This document shows, piece after piece, positions 52,224 to 61,356 of a DNA stretch of 64,000 nt. Source of the stretch: Lachnospiraceae bacterium UBA5899 (GTDB lineage Bacteria; Bacillota; Clostridia; Lachnospirales; Lachnospiraceae); assembly GCA_002432425.1 (NCBI GenBank), contig DJEL01000022.1, positions 1 through 64,000 of the forward strand, written 5' to 3'. Numbering within the stretch: position 1 is the first letter of the stretch; each line of letters opens with the position of its first letter. Position numbers and translations under genes: made by a program. The notes under the pieces are model-generated. The model ran no database searches, had not been told where the DNA came from, and saw nothing but the letters and a program-made list of their open reading frames with translations.

Positions 52224-53978
52224 TTAATATTCCAAAATCTTTGCGGACTCACCTTTTTTCACATAATAACAACTGTAGACACCGTCTTCGGTCACCATAT
52301 AAAAGATGCCGTCTGCGTAATTTTCTATATCGGTTACGCTTTCTGCAACCAGTTCCTTTTTCTTACCGTTTTTACTTGAACTGTAGATGTTTCCGTCCTC
52401 TATATAGAAAATGGTTTTGGCTGCTTCATTATAAGCCATGTTGTTTGTGTCTGCGAAATCATTGGAAATCTTTACCAGCTTTTTTTTGCTCTTGCAATAA
52501 TAAAGCTCCGCCTCATCGCTTACTACATAGATATCGGATAAATCCTTACTTGCCACATAACCGTTAATATAAACATCACCTTTGTACAGTTGGGTTTCTT
52601 CCCTGTCTGCGCCGAATTTGGTAATCTTATACAGTTTGCCGTCCTTCAGATAAATAAGAGATTTTCCGTTCTGCGCTACCGTAATTTTACTGATGCCGTC
52701 CGCATCGCAAAGCTTGGCGCTGTCCTTGCCATCCTTATTCAGGTAGCAGATATCGGCATCGGTTGCAAATACCCATTCCGTCAGCTTGGACCGGTTTACC
52801 AAAACGCCACTGCTCTGGTTGCCGAATGTATAATCCTGGGCGGTAGTTTCATATTTGTAATTCCACATACCAGTCAGGGCATCACCGGCTACCTTGGAAG
52901 GCTCATCCATGCCGATGCGGTAGAAATAAGTATTGCCTGATTTGGTGAAGAGAATTTCGGAAACACTATTGTTAAAATAATAGGAGCCGGAAACATCACG
53001 GGAAATCTTTTCTGCGTCTTTGCCGTTGTACCAGTAAAGCTTTACATTGGAAGAGTCGCTGTTGTCCGTGTAGAAGAAGGATTTTCCGTTGTCGCCGATG
53101 GCAAGCGGAATACAGCCGTCCTTGTCCACTTTTTTGCCATCCTTACCGACAGCCGCTACATAAAGCGTGTTATCGGAATTGCCTTCGTAATCCTTTAAGT
53201 AAGCTACCTGCTTGCCGTTAGGAGAAACAAGATAATTGTATGCATATACATTCGTGTCAATTTTTACGGAATTGTCTTTTTTCACATTGTATACATAAAG
53301 GGTGGTGGCTGTGTAATCGTATCCAACCGTGTATGCAATGCTGCTGCCGGAGTAGCTGACCTCCATATTCAGGACATCGTTCTCGATTTCCACCGGAGTA
53401 AGCTCACTGTCTATTACATACAAAGTGTCATCCGTTGTCAGATATGCAACGACACTGTTGTCATAATTATATGCCAGAGAGTCAACATTATTTACTTCCA
53501 GCTCTTTTCCATCCGTGGTAAAGAAGCTGTAACCGTTATACATCAGACTTTTCTCTGAAAATTCAATGCCGTCCTTCGTTTTACCCTTCGGCAGGAAAAT
53601 CGCCACAACTACAATCACCGCTACCAACAGAATGCCAATCAAAATCACCGGCACAAAAGGAAATCCCTTTTTCTTTTTCGGCGGTTCCGCTGCAGGGGCG
53701 CTATTTGACACATTTGTCATATTTGTCGGAGCGTTGCCTGTGCCGTTTCCGGCTGTATTATTTGCTGTGCCTGCCGCATTGCCTGCTGTTCCTGCGGCAT
53801 TTGCGGCTGTATTCATCGCGCCCGCCACGTTTGCCGTGGCTGCTGTACCTGCCGCTCCGGGTGCAGCCTCACCTGCTGCGTTATTTGCTTCGCTGTCTAC
53901 CGGTGTCTGCTTGGCACCGCATTTGGGACAAAAGACAGAGTCATCGGGCAACTCTGCTCCACACTGGTCACAAAACAT
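52224..53978 (-). CDS. Zinc-ribbon, TM, beta-propeller-like envelope protein
   Basis: 584 residues. Zinc ribbon (CDQCG at 3-7 and CPKCG at 17-21), an Ala/Gly/Asn/Thr-rich linker to about residue 105, one membrane helix (about 110-130), and an extracellular domain of about 440 residues. The last is a repetitive beta-propeller of the DUF5050/TolB type, with Tyr- and Asp-containing strands every 45-50 residues. Same zinc-ribbon plus TM plan as the protein at 5868. Function unknown. AGGAGGAAGAAAT precedes the ATG. Confidence 0.8.
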   Translation of the reverse strand: MFCDQCGAELPDDSVFCPKCGAKQTPVDSEANNAAGEAAPGAAGTAATANVAGAMNTAANAAGTAGNAAGTANNTAGNGTGNAPTNMTNVSNSAPAAEPPKKKKGFPFVPVILIGILLVAVIVVVAIFLPKGKTKDGIEFSEKSLMYNGYSFFTTDGKELEVNNVDSLAYNYDNSVVAYLTTDDTLYVIDSELTPVEIENDVLNMEVSYSGSSIAYTVGYDYTATTLYVYNVKKDNSVKIDTNVYAYNYLVSPNGKQVAYLKDYEGNSDNTLYVAAVGKDGKKVDKDGCIPLAIGDNGKSFFYTDNSDSSNVKLYWYNGKDAEKISRDVSGSYYFNNSVSEILFTKSGNTYFYRIGMDEPSKVAGDALTGMWNYKYETTAQDYTFGNQSSGVLVNRSKLTEWVFATDADICYLNKDGKDSAKLCDADGISKITVAQNGKSLIYLKDGKLYKITKFGADREETQLYKGDVYINGYVASKDLSDIYVVSDEAELYYCKSKKKLVKISNDFADTNNMAYNEAAKTIFYIEDGNIYSSSKNGKKKELVAESVTDIENYADGIFYMVTEDGVYSCYYVKKGESAKILEY

Positions 53979-54016
53979 ATTTCTTCCTCCTTATCAATCC
54001 CGTTCTTTCACGTATT

Positions 54017-54451
54017 TTATTTCAGGTTTTCCTGTGAAAATCCAAAGGGTAAAATTTCCCGCATGGTAAACTGCCTGCAGGTTTCGGGTGCATCACCCGA
54101 CAAAATTAAAAATTCATCCGGGTCACAGAATTCTGCCATAACCTGCCTGCATACACCGCAGGGAGTACAGAATACCGGAGGCTCGCCTTCTTTGCCGCCC
54201 ACTATCAGAATAGCCGCAAATTCTCTCTCCCTTTCGCTGACCGCATGGAAGAAAGCTGTCCTCTCCGCACAGTTTGTGGGGGAATACGCCGCATTTTCAA
54301 TGTTGCAGCCACCGTATATTTTGCCGCCCTTTGTAAGTAATGCCACCCCCACCTGAAAATGGGAATAGGGCGTATAGGCTCTTTGGCGATACGCCGTTGC
54401 CACCTCAAAAAGAGCCGCAACCTGTTCTTCTGACAATCTTTTTTCTGTCAT
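54017..54451 (-). CDS. cdd: Cytidine deaminase
   Basis: About 144 residues from ATG 54451, which follows AAGGGGTATAGGT; an ATG at 54475 overlaps deoC and is less likely. The zinc site reads NCAERTAF and PCGVCRQVM, with the tetrameric-class C-A-E start. Deaminates cytidine and deoxycytidine to uridine forms. It is last in the deoD-deoC-cdd salvage unit. Confidence 0.95.
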   Translation of the reverse strand: MTEKRLSEEQVAALFEVATAYRQRAYTPYSHFQVGVALLTKGGKIYGGCNIENAAYSPTNCAERTAFFHAVSEREREFAAILIVGGKEGEPPVFCTPCGVCRQVMAEFCDPDEFLILSGDAPETCRQFTMREILPFGFSQENLK

Positions 54452-54458
54452 AAAATAC

Positions 54459-55121
54459 CTATACCCCTTTTTCATTCTGCTTTACAATCTTCACCAGACG
54501 GCTGGTACCCAGTCTGTCGGCACCCAGTTCTACAAATTTTTCTGCATCTGCAAAAGAAGAAATGCCGCCTGCTGCCTTGATTTTCACCTGGGGACCTACA
54601 TGCTCCTTGAACAGAGCAACGTCCGCAAATGTAGCTCCGCTTGTGGAAAATCCGGTGGAAGTCTTGATGAAATCAGCTTCGCTGTTTGTAACCACCTCGC
54701 ACATTTTTACCTTTTCTTCTTCCGTAAGCAGACATGTTTCAATGATTATCTTGAGAACATTGCTGCCGCAGGCATCCTTCAGGGTGCGTATTTCTTTTTC
54801 CACCAAATCAAATCTGCCGTCCTTGACCCAGCCTAAATTGATAACCATATCAATTTCATCGGCGCCCTTTTTCAGAGCATCCTTTGTTTCAAATTCTTTC
54901 ACGACAGTGGTGTTGTAACCGTTGGGAAATCCGATTACGGTACAGATTTTAAGCCTGTCCCCCACATAGTTTTTCGCCTGCTCCACGTAGGAGGGCGGGA
55001 TGCACACCGATGCGGTTTCATAACGCATGCCGTCATCGCAAATCTGCCTGATTTCTTCCCAGGTTGCTGTCTGCGCCAGCAGCGTGTGGTCTACTTTTGC
55101 CAATATATCTTTCTGTGTCAT
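54459..55121 (-). CDS. deoC: Deoxyribose-phosphate aldolase
   Basis: 220 residues. Cleaves 2-deoxyribose 5-phosphate to acetaldehyde and glyceraldehyde 3-phosphate. The Schiff-base Lys is in DFIKTSTGF (near 152), and the other conserved stretch AAGGISSFADAEKFV is near the end. AAAGGCAGAAATT precedes the ATG. Middle gene of the salvage unit; the cdd start lies just past its stop. Confidence 0.95.
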   Translation of the reverse strand: MTQKDILAKVDHTLLAQTATWEEIRQICDDGMRYETASVCIPPSYVEQAKNYVGDRLKICTVIGFPNGYNTTVVKEFETKDALKKGADEIDMVINLGWVKDGRFDLVEKEIRTLKDACGSNVLKIIIETCLLTEEEKVKMCEVVTNSEADFIKTSTGFSTSGATFADVALFKEHVGPQVKIKAAGGISSFADAEKFVELGADRLGTSRLVKIVKQNEKGV

Positions 55122-55196
55122 AATTTCTGCCTTTCCTGTTCTGTCGTTCTGCCCACCGGTTTCTGCCGGCTCGCGGTCTGACTTGTTTCTTCCCGG

Positions 55197-55898
55197 TTAT
55201 GCCAGTTTCAGCGCTACTTCCATCATTTCATGGAAGGATGTCTGGCGTTCTTCTGCGGAAAGTGCCTCGCCTGTATACAGATGGTCGGAAATGGTCAGCA
55301 TGCAGAGAGCTTTCTTTCCGGCTCTGGCTGCATTCATGTAAAGCGCTGCCGCTTCCATTTCTACACATAAAATCTGCATCTTTTTCCACTGGTCGTTTGC
55401 TGTTTCGTCATCCGTATAGAACGTATCGGAAGATAAAATGTTGCCCACGGCTACAGGAATATTTTTCTCTTCGGCAATTTCCACTGCTTTCCGAAGCAGT
55501 CCGAAATCCGCAATGGGGGCAAAGGTGCCGGGCAGTTTGTACTGGCTGGCAAAATTGGAATTGGTGGAAGCTCCCATGCCGATTACCAAATCTCTTACCT
55601 TTACTTTGTCGGAAATTCCACCTGCAGAACCGATACGGATAATCTGGTCCACATCATAAAAATGGTATAATTCAAAGGAATAAATACCGATGGAGGGCAT
55701 TCCCATGCCACCGCCCATGACGGATACTTCTTTTCCTTCATAGGTTCCGGTATATCCAAACATATTTCTGACTGTGTTAAAGCATTTTACATCTTTTAAA
55801 TAGGTTTCTGCAATATACTTCGCACGTAAGGGGTCCCCCGGCATCAGTACGGTCTTTGCAATATCACCTTTTTCAGCTCCGTTGTGTGGTGTAGACAT
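55197..55898 (-). CDS. deoD: Purine nucleoside phosphorylase, DeoD type
   Basis: 233 residues. Phosphorolysis of purine (deoxy)ribonucleosides, giving sugar 1-phosphates that DeoC can use after conversion. Matches hexameric DeoD: VLMPGDPLRAKYIAETYL near the start, NMFGYTGTYEGKEVSVMG, and VEMEAAALYMNA. AAAAAAGGAGGATTTCTT precedes the ATG. First gene of the salvage unit. Confidence 0.95.
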   Translation of the reverse strand: MSTPHNGAEKGDIAKTVLMPGDPLRAKYIAETYLKDVKCFNTVRNMFGYTGTYEGKEVSVMGGGMGMPSIGIYSFELYHFYDVDQIIRIGSAGGISDKVKVRDLVIGMGASTNSNFASQYKLPGTFAPIADFGLLRKAVEIAEEKNIPVAVGNILSSDTFYTDDETANDQWKKMQILCVEMEAAALYMNAARAGKKALCMLTISDHLYTGEALSAEERQTSFHEMMEVALKLA

Positions 55899-55933
55899 AA
55901 GAAATCCTCCTTTTTTACTTTGCGCTCATTATA

Positions 55934-56098
55934 TCATCTTTTTTCCAATACCACAAACCCATAGTTGCTGTGTTTTAAGTTTTCGCAGGCTTCTTTGGTG
56001 GAAAGTTCGGCGACACGGCAGTTTCCTGCCCAGCCGTAGCAAATTCCGACCTGTTCCTTATTTTTACAGCATCTCCGCTTTTTCCTTTTTTCTCCTGA
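55934..56098 (-). pseudogene. Coding-like remnant between EamA and deoD
   Basis: An open frame without a start codon reads KEQVGICYGWAGNCRVAEL, then STKEACENLKHSNYGFVVLE and KR before TGA at 55934. Cysteine spacing and amino acid make-up look like a real protein end rather than chance. It could be the remnant of a small conserved protein. I do not recognise the family. Confidence 0.3.
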
Positions 56099-56942
56099 TT
56101 AGGAACATGGTAATTCCTGCGCCGCAGATAATGAAATAGCCGAGAATACTCATGATATCCGGTACTTCTCCCAGGAAAATCATTCCCAGCAGAGCCGCAA
56201 AGATAATTTGTGTGTAATCATACACCGACAGTTCGCTGGCGGGCGCATAAGTGTATGCCGCCGTAATGGAAAACTGGCCCAGAGTGGCGGAAACACCCGC
56301 CATCAAAAGGGATGCCAGCTGCCACCAGGCGAGCGGCGCGTGGTTGAAAATAATAAACGGAACGGCGCTGACACAGGAAAAAACGGAAAAGCAGAACACA
56401 ATGAGCGGTCCGGGGGCTCCGTGTTTGCTTGCCAGACGCACATTGGTATACGCAAGCCCGGCTCCCATACCGCCGATGAGACCGAGAAATGCCGGAAAAG
56501 TAGCCACATTGTCAAAGCCCGGCCGCAGGATAAACATTGCTCCCAGAAATGCTACTATTACGCAGCCAAGCTGGTACGGTTTGATGGTTTCCTTAATTAA
56601 AAAATAAGAGAAAATGATGGCAAAAAAGGGAGACAGCTTATTGAGCATGGAAGCATCCGCAATATTGAGTTTTCCAATGGCATAAAAATTGGCGAAAACA
56701 CCTATGGTTCCGAAAAAGGAACGGAAAAAGATGTATTTCCCCGCTTCTTTGGAAATGGAAAAGGAAATCTTCTTTTTCTTCATCACCCCAAAAGCAAAGA
56801 AAACTGCCACCAGATTGCGGAAAAAGCTTTTCTCGATAGCCGGTAAATCACCCGCCAGCTTCACAAACAAATTCATGAACGCAAACCCAAAAGCCGCCAG
56901 AATAATATAAAAAATGCCCTTGTACTTGTCGTTGATTTTCAT
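56064..56942 (-). CDS. EamA/DMT-superfamily transporter
   Basis: 292 residues with ten membrane helices in two EamA repeats (FYIILAAFGFAFMNLFVKLA, and GVSATLGQFSITAAYTYAPA in the second). Drug/metabolite transporter family; often exports amino acids or nucleotides. Substrate unknown. AAAAAGGAGTTTGTATTT precedes the ATG. Confidence 0.85.
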   Translation of the reverse strand: MKINDKYKGIFYIILAAFGFAFMNLFVKLAGDLPAIEKSFFRNLVAVFFAFGVMKKKKISFSISKEAGKYIFFRSFFGTIGVFANFYAIGKLNIADASMLNKLSPFFAIIFSYFLIKETIKPYQLGCVIVAFLGAMFILRPGFDNVATFPAFLGLIGGMGAGLAYTNVRLASKHGAPGPLIVFCFSVFSCVSAVPFIIFNHAPLAWWQLASLLMAGVSATLGQFSITAAYTYAPASELSVYDYTQIIFAALLGMIFLGEVPDIMSILGYFIICGAGITMFLIRRKKEKAEML

Positions 56943-56980
56943 AAATACAAACTCCTTTTTACAGACACTTCTGCGTTATT

Positions 56981-59092
56981 TTACCGGGAGGAAGATCCGG
57001 CATCACGTATGGTTCCCACAAACACTGCTGCCGATCGGGGATGCATAATGTACTCGGTAACCGCCTCCCTGTTATTCTCAGTTTCCCCGCCGTCCAGGGC
57101 GGTGTCCGCAAAGCATCTCCACTCATATGTTTCCGGAAGCTCAGGCAGTTTAAACCTCTGTGCCTCCCAGTAAACATTCAGTGCCATATATACCAGATCC
57201 TCTCCCCGGTCCGTCTTTCCCGCGTAGCAGACCGCAAGAGCCTTCGTATTCCGGTCAACATGATTGCTAAAAGGCCGCTCTGTATGAATACTTACCGCCG
57301 GCAGACCGGTCTCTGACGGAGTCAGCTCACTCCGTATTGCCGGGTGCTCCCTTCTGAACCAGATCATTTTCTTAAAAAACCGGTAGAGTTCCCGGTTGGT
57401 ATCAAGCCGCTTCCAATCCAGCCAGGAAATCTCATTGTCCTGACAATAGGGATTATTGTTTCCAAAACGGGTGTCCCCAAATTCGTCCCCCGCCAGAAAC
57501 ATCGGGGTTCCGCGGCTGCACATCAGAACCATACATGCATTTTTCATCATTTTCAGACGAAGCCTACGGATTTCCTGATCCACAGTTTCCCCTTCCATTC
57601 CGCAATTCCAGCTCCGGTTGTCATCATTTCCGTCTGTATTGTTCCACCCATTGTCCTCGTTATGCTTTCCGTTGTAGGAATAAAGATCCCAAAGGGAAAA
57701 GCCGTCATGACAGGTAATGAAATTAATAGAAGAAGCGTAGCCCTGATACTGGCCGGTATAAAGATCCGGCGACCCGGTAAGCCGGTTTGCCGCTGCCTCT
57801 GCAAACCAGTAATCGCCCTTCAGAAAGCTTCTCATATCATCCCGATACTTTCCGTTCCACTCAGCCCAGCGTGTAAAAGCCGGAAAACTGCCCACCTGAT
57901 AGAGTCCGCCGGCATCCCATGCCTCTGCAATGAGCTTCACGTTTCGTAAAATAGGATCATTTGCCAGATTTTTCAAAAGCGGAGGCTGGTTCATCGGCGA
58001 ACCGTCTTCATTTCTCCCCAGAATACTGGCCAGGTCAAACCGGAAACCATCTACATGATATTCAATGGTCCAGTAGCGCAGACACTCCAGAATCAGTTGC
58101 TGTACCACCGGATGGTTGCAGTTGAGCGTGTTTCCGCAGCCGCTGAAATTATAATACCGGCCCTCCGGGGTCAGTATATAATAAATACGGTTGTCAAACC
58201 CCTTAAATGAAAAGAAGGGGCCATTTTCATTCCCTTCTGCCGTATGATTAAACACAACATCCAAAATCACTTCAATACCATTGGCGTTCAATTCACGTAT
58301 CAGGGTTTTCAGCTCGTCACCTTCCCTGTTAAACTCTTTTTGCGCAGAATAACTGGTATTCGGTGCAAAAAAGCTCACCGGATTATAACCCCAGTAATCC
58401 AAAAGCATCCTGCCGTTAACCTCACGCTTTCCCATGGTCTCATCAAACTCAAAAATCGGCATCAGTTCCACGGCCGTGATGCCGAGATCCTTCAGGTAAG
58501 GAATCTTTTCCCGGATTCCTTCAAAAGTCCCCGGATGGGCAACACCGGATGAGGCATCTTTCGTAAATCCCCTGACATGGAGTTCATAAATAATCAGATC
58601 CTGTATCGGGCGCACCGGATCCGTATGATCCCCCCAGTCAAAATCATTGACCACTACTCTTGCCCGGTATCCATGATCCTGATTAGGCTGTTCTCCCCAT
58701 ATGCTCTGCCCGGTAACTGCTCTTGCATAAGGATCGAGAAGCGGTAATGTTTTATCAAAGATAAGCCCTTTTTCCGGAGCATAAGGTCCATCTACCCGGT
58801 AAGCATACTCAAAATCATAGATATCAAGCCCAAAAACAATCATGGAATAAACGCTTCCAATGCGGTAATGTTTTGGAAAAGGCAGAACGGCATAAGGTTC
58901 TTTTTCACCTCTGTGATACAAAAGCAGCTCCACTCCTGTCGCCTCCAGAGAATATACCGTAAAGTTCACCCCTTCCCTGAGAGCCGTTGCACCGTTAATT
59001 CCGTAAAAACCCGGTCTTACATCATATCCGTTGACTTTATCAAGCGGTATCAGATGCATCCTATGATCAGCAATTCTTTTCTTTCCGTCCAA
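56981..59092 (-). CDS. glgX: Glycogen debranching enzyme GlgX (isoamylase type)
   Basis: 703 residues, no signal peptide. An N-terminal early-set beta domain precedes a GH13 barrel. Family regions: DVVFNHTAEG near 279, GFRFDLAS near 350, IAEAWDAGG near 388 and CHDGFSLWD near 460. Debranches glycogen limit dextrins by hydrolysing alpha-1,6 links. The start is TTG 59092, with GAAGGAGGAACCTGA upstream and no in-frame ATG with a site. No other glycogen genes are adjacent; the neopullulanase-like gene at 33763 handles related substrates. Confidence 0.92.
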   Translation of the reverse strand: MDGKKRIADHRMHLIPLDKVNGYDVRPGFYGINGATALREGVNFTVYSLEATGVELLLYHRGEKEPYAVLPFPKHYRIGSVYSMIVFGLDIYDFEYAYRVDGPYAPEKGLIFDKTLPLLDPYARAVTGQSIWGEQPNQDHGYRARVVVNDFDWGDHTDPVRPIQDLIIYELHVRGFTKDASSGVAHPGTFEGIREKIPYLKDLGITAVELMPIFEFDETMGKREVNGRMLLDYWGYNPVSFFAPNTSYSAQKEFNREGDELKTLIRELNANGIEVILDVVFNHTAEGNENGPFFSFKGFDNRIYYILTPEGRYYNFSGCGNTLNCNHPVVQQLILECLRYWTIEYHVDGFRFDLASILGRNEDGSPMNQPPLLKNLANDPILRNVKLIAEAWDAGGLYQVGSFPAFTRWAEWNGKYRDDMRSFLKGDYWFAEAAANRLTGSPDLYTGQYQGYASSINFITCHDGFSLWDLYSYNGKHNEDNGWNNTDGNDDNRSWNCGMEGETVDQEIRRLRLKMMKNACMVLMCSRGTPMFLAGDEFGDTRFGNNNPYCQDNEISWLDWKRLDTNRELYRFFKKMIWFRREHPAIRSELTPSETGLPAVSIHTERPFSNHVDRNTKALAVCYAGKTDRGEDLVYMALNVYWEAQRFKLPELPETYEWRCFADTALDGGETENNREAVTEYIMHPRSAAVFVGTIRDAGSSSR

Positions 59093-59113
59093 ATCAGGTT
59101 CCTCCTTCTTTGC

Positions 59114-59893
59114 TTATCCTCTCTCATAAACCAACAGCAGTGTCCCGTTTTTAACGGATACCACCGCGTTTTTTCCGACAAAAGAATTGCTCACGCCAAG
59201 GGTGCGGTCGGAAGTAAGCGCACCGGTGTATTCGTATTTGAGTCCCTGTATGATCACACCTTCCGCTGCATCACTCAGGCAAATAACGGAAATGCTTCCC
59301 TTCATGGCTGCGGAAAGAGTCTTGCTGCCATTGTGCAGAATTTCCATGCGGATGCCGTCTCCCAGCATCTGGAGGACGCAGCCTTTCTTCGCGTAAAAGC
59401 TCATCATCTGGATATTGGCAAGCGTGTGCGAAACCCGCGCACCGCCGCATCCGCCGTACAGTAAAATGTTGCGGTAGCCTTTTTCATAAGCCTTTGCAAC
59501 CGCCAGCGCCATATCCGTATCGTCCTTTTCCACCGGTACAATCTCCTTAGGAATGTCCTTCAGTATGTCTTTCAGGGCACCTTCCGGCTTGGCTTTCTCT
59601 GTCGGTGTGTCTTCTAACTCCACCGAGTCCAAATCCCCGACAAAAAAATCCGGCAGCATGCCGTTTTTCAGCAAAAACTTCAAGCCGCCGTCGGCAACGA
59701 CGACGTAAATATCCTTATTCTTTATTTTCGCGCTGCATCCGGTATGGCAGGTGTCGCAATCCCTGCTGCAGTGCTCCGCCTGTTCTCCGTACCCCGCCCA
59801 TTTCAATAATTTCAGTAATGCACTCTCCTCGCTTCCCATGGGAGAAGCTCCGATGATAATTGCCTGTTTGTATTCCGTTGTTGCCTGTTTCAT
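59114..59893 (-). CDS. thiN: Thiamine pyrophosphokinase
   Basis: About 259 residues from ATG 59893, with AAAGGCGG upstream (the frame extends to a TTG at 59899). Transfers pyrophosphate from ATP to thiamine. Conserved sites: DGGLKFLLKNGMLPDFFVGDLDS, EKDDTDMALA, and GGCGGARVSHTLANI (substrate-binding). Unusual: a cysteine-rich insert C42-x3-C46-x2-C49-x3-C53 before the core, which looks metal-binding. This insert is not in the classical enzyme. Confidence 0.88.
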   Translation of the reverse strand: MKQATTEYKQAIIIGASPMGSEESALLKLLKWAGYGEQAEHCSRDCDTCHTGCSAKIKNKDIYVVVADGGLKFLLKNGMLPDFFVGDLDSVELEDTPTEKAKPEGALKDILKDIPKEIVPVEKDDTDMALAVAKAYEKGYRNILLYGGCGGARVSHTLANIQMMSFYAKKGCVLQMLGDGIRMEILHNGSKTLSAAMKGSISVICLSDAAEGVIIQGLKYEYTGALTSDRTLGVSNSFVGKNAVVSVKNGTLLLVYERG

Positions 59894-59967
59894 GACCAAT
59901 CAGCCGCCTTTCTTCCTGCTCACCAACTGTAAAAACCTCTTATTTCGTATAAACATACAGAGTGCCG

Positions 59968-61218
59968 CTACTTTATTATATATTTGGTGCCTCTGCCTTT
60001 TCCTTCCACCGCAATAACACCCTTTTGACTCATATCTTTCAATAATTGTGTTGTTTTTGATTTTCCAAATGTTACATACGGTGCAATTTCACTGATTGAC
60101 TTTCGCATGGTTTTGCTTAAAATTCTGTATACCGTTTTTTCGTCTTCCGATAAATCCAGATTTTCTTCCAGAACAGGAAGCATGACTTTAATTGTATTTT
60201 CCGTCAAATCAAAAACCGGTTTTTTTAAGGACGTTTCATACAGTTGTTTTATTCTTGTAATTCCCGTTCCGAAAATTTCAACAAAACCCAATCTGTAGAA
60301 CACATTTGCAAGATTTCTGTTCCTTAAAACAGAAATTCTGCCGGACAAATATTCCTCTTCCGTTATTCCGGACGGCAGACCGCCGGGTGAAACCACTTCT
60401 ACTCTGTCATCAAACATCAGAACCCTGATTTGGGACTCTATATCCCATGCTCTGTGAATAAGTGCGTTTGCAATAGCTTCCCGGAATGCTGCTTCCGGTA
60501 TTTTTTCTACCTTTTTTCTTTCTGCACCCTCTATTACTTCATATTGATAATAGTCCTTGAAAACCTCAACGGTCTTATCATACACTTCCAGTACCGATAT
60601 TTTTTCAAAAGTAGACCTCTTTTGAATAATGCTGATATTCTCACCAAATTTCACAATATCAATTCCGGGAAATTGATTTTTATCCGCCAAAAGTCCGGCT
60701 GCATTATTATACCCGTTAGTATTGTCATACAGATTCAGAGTTTTTAAAGTATCTTGATTAAACGTTTCAATTTGAATACTTTCTTTTAATTTACGATGCA
60801 GGATTTCAAATGTAAGTATCTGCTCTTTGCATGGCAACTCTTCAAATCTTATATTTTTTCCTTCCAGAATGAGCCTCGAAAGTTCCAATGTATCGACTTC
60901 TATTGTTGCGGTATCGTTTCGTTTATATGCTTTTGATTTATATAAATACGGTTTCTGCGTACCGCCTTTTACAGTCAGTTTTATCGTATTATCCCCCTGC
61001 GTTTCCAGTGTATAATCCGGCTGTGGTGAAATACTGTCGTTAATTTTATTCTCAATATCCAGACAAGACTGCTTTATATCCTGTAATCCCTTTGTATTAC
61101 CGTCATCATCCACACCGAATAAAATCACTCCGCCCTCATAATTGGAAAAGGCACTCACGGTTTTTAAGAAAGTATTCGTAATGGTTTCCTTAAATTCTAT
61201 TGTACGTGTCTCTTTCAT
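59968..61218 (-). CDS. AlbA_2 (Schlafen-type) ATP-binding protein
   Basis: About 416 residues from ATG 61218, with GAAAGGGTGAAAAAAGC upstream. Modules in order: AlbA_2 domain (EFKETITNTFLKTVSAFSN, FGVDDDGNTKGL), a GHKL-type region (AFREAIANALIHRAWD), and a winged helix at the C-terminus (TQLLKDMSQKGVIAVEGKG). Different from the AlbA_2 protein at 31129 and more like the standard form. Role unknown, probably regulatory. A perfect 18-bp palindrome lies about 55 bases upstream. Confidence 0.85.
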   Translation of the reverse strand: MKETRTIEFKETITNTFLKTVSAFSNYEGGVILFGVDDDGNTKGLQDIKQSCLDIENKINDSISPQPDYTLETQGDNTIKLTVKGGTQKPYLYKSKAYKRNDTATIEVDTLELSRLILEGKNIRFEELPCKEQILTFEILHRKLKESIQIETFNQDTLKTLNLYDNTNGYNNAAGLLADKNQFPGIDIVKFGENISIIQKRSTFEKISVLEVYDKTVEVFKDYYQYEVIEGAERKKVEKIPEAAFREAIANALIHRAWDIESQIRVLMFDDRVEVVSPGGLPSGITEEEYLSGRISVLRNRNLANVFYRLGFVEIFGTGITRIKQLYETSLKKPVFDLTENTIKVMLPVLEENLDLSEDEKTVYRILSKTMRKSISEIAPYVTFGKSKTTQLLKDMSQKGVIAVEGKGRGTKYIIK

Positions 61219-61272
61219 GCTTTTTTCACCCTTTCTACCAATTTTATGGTATTTATTATATGCATTAATACG

Positions 61273-61310
61273 CAAAAAATCAATCGTAAAAATTTACGAT
61301 TGATTTTTTG
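61273..61310. promoter_or_regulatory. 18-bp perfect inverted repeat: operator or terminator
   Basis: CAAAAAATCAATCGTAAA (61273-61290) and its exact complement (61293-61310) are separated by 2 bases. On the minus strand it ends in TTTTTTG and follows the lacI stop by 47 bases, so it can terminate lacI. Its short spacing and site upstream of the AlbA_2 gene also fit an autoregulatory operator. Confidence 0.7.
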
Positions 61311-61356
61311 ATTAATTTTGTATCATTATGTATGAGTAGGGATTTTTGCAGTAACC

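Noticed and set aside
51237..52379. 380-codon plus-strand ORF
   Set aside because: Antisense to cca (and the end of the zinc-ribbon gene), which has all its catalytic motifs. No initiation signals.
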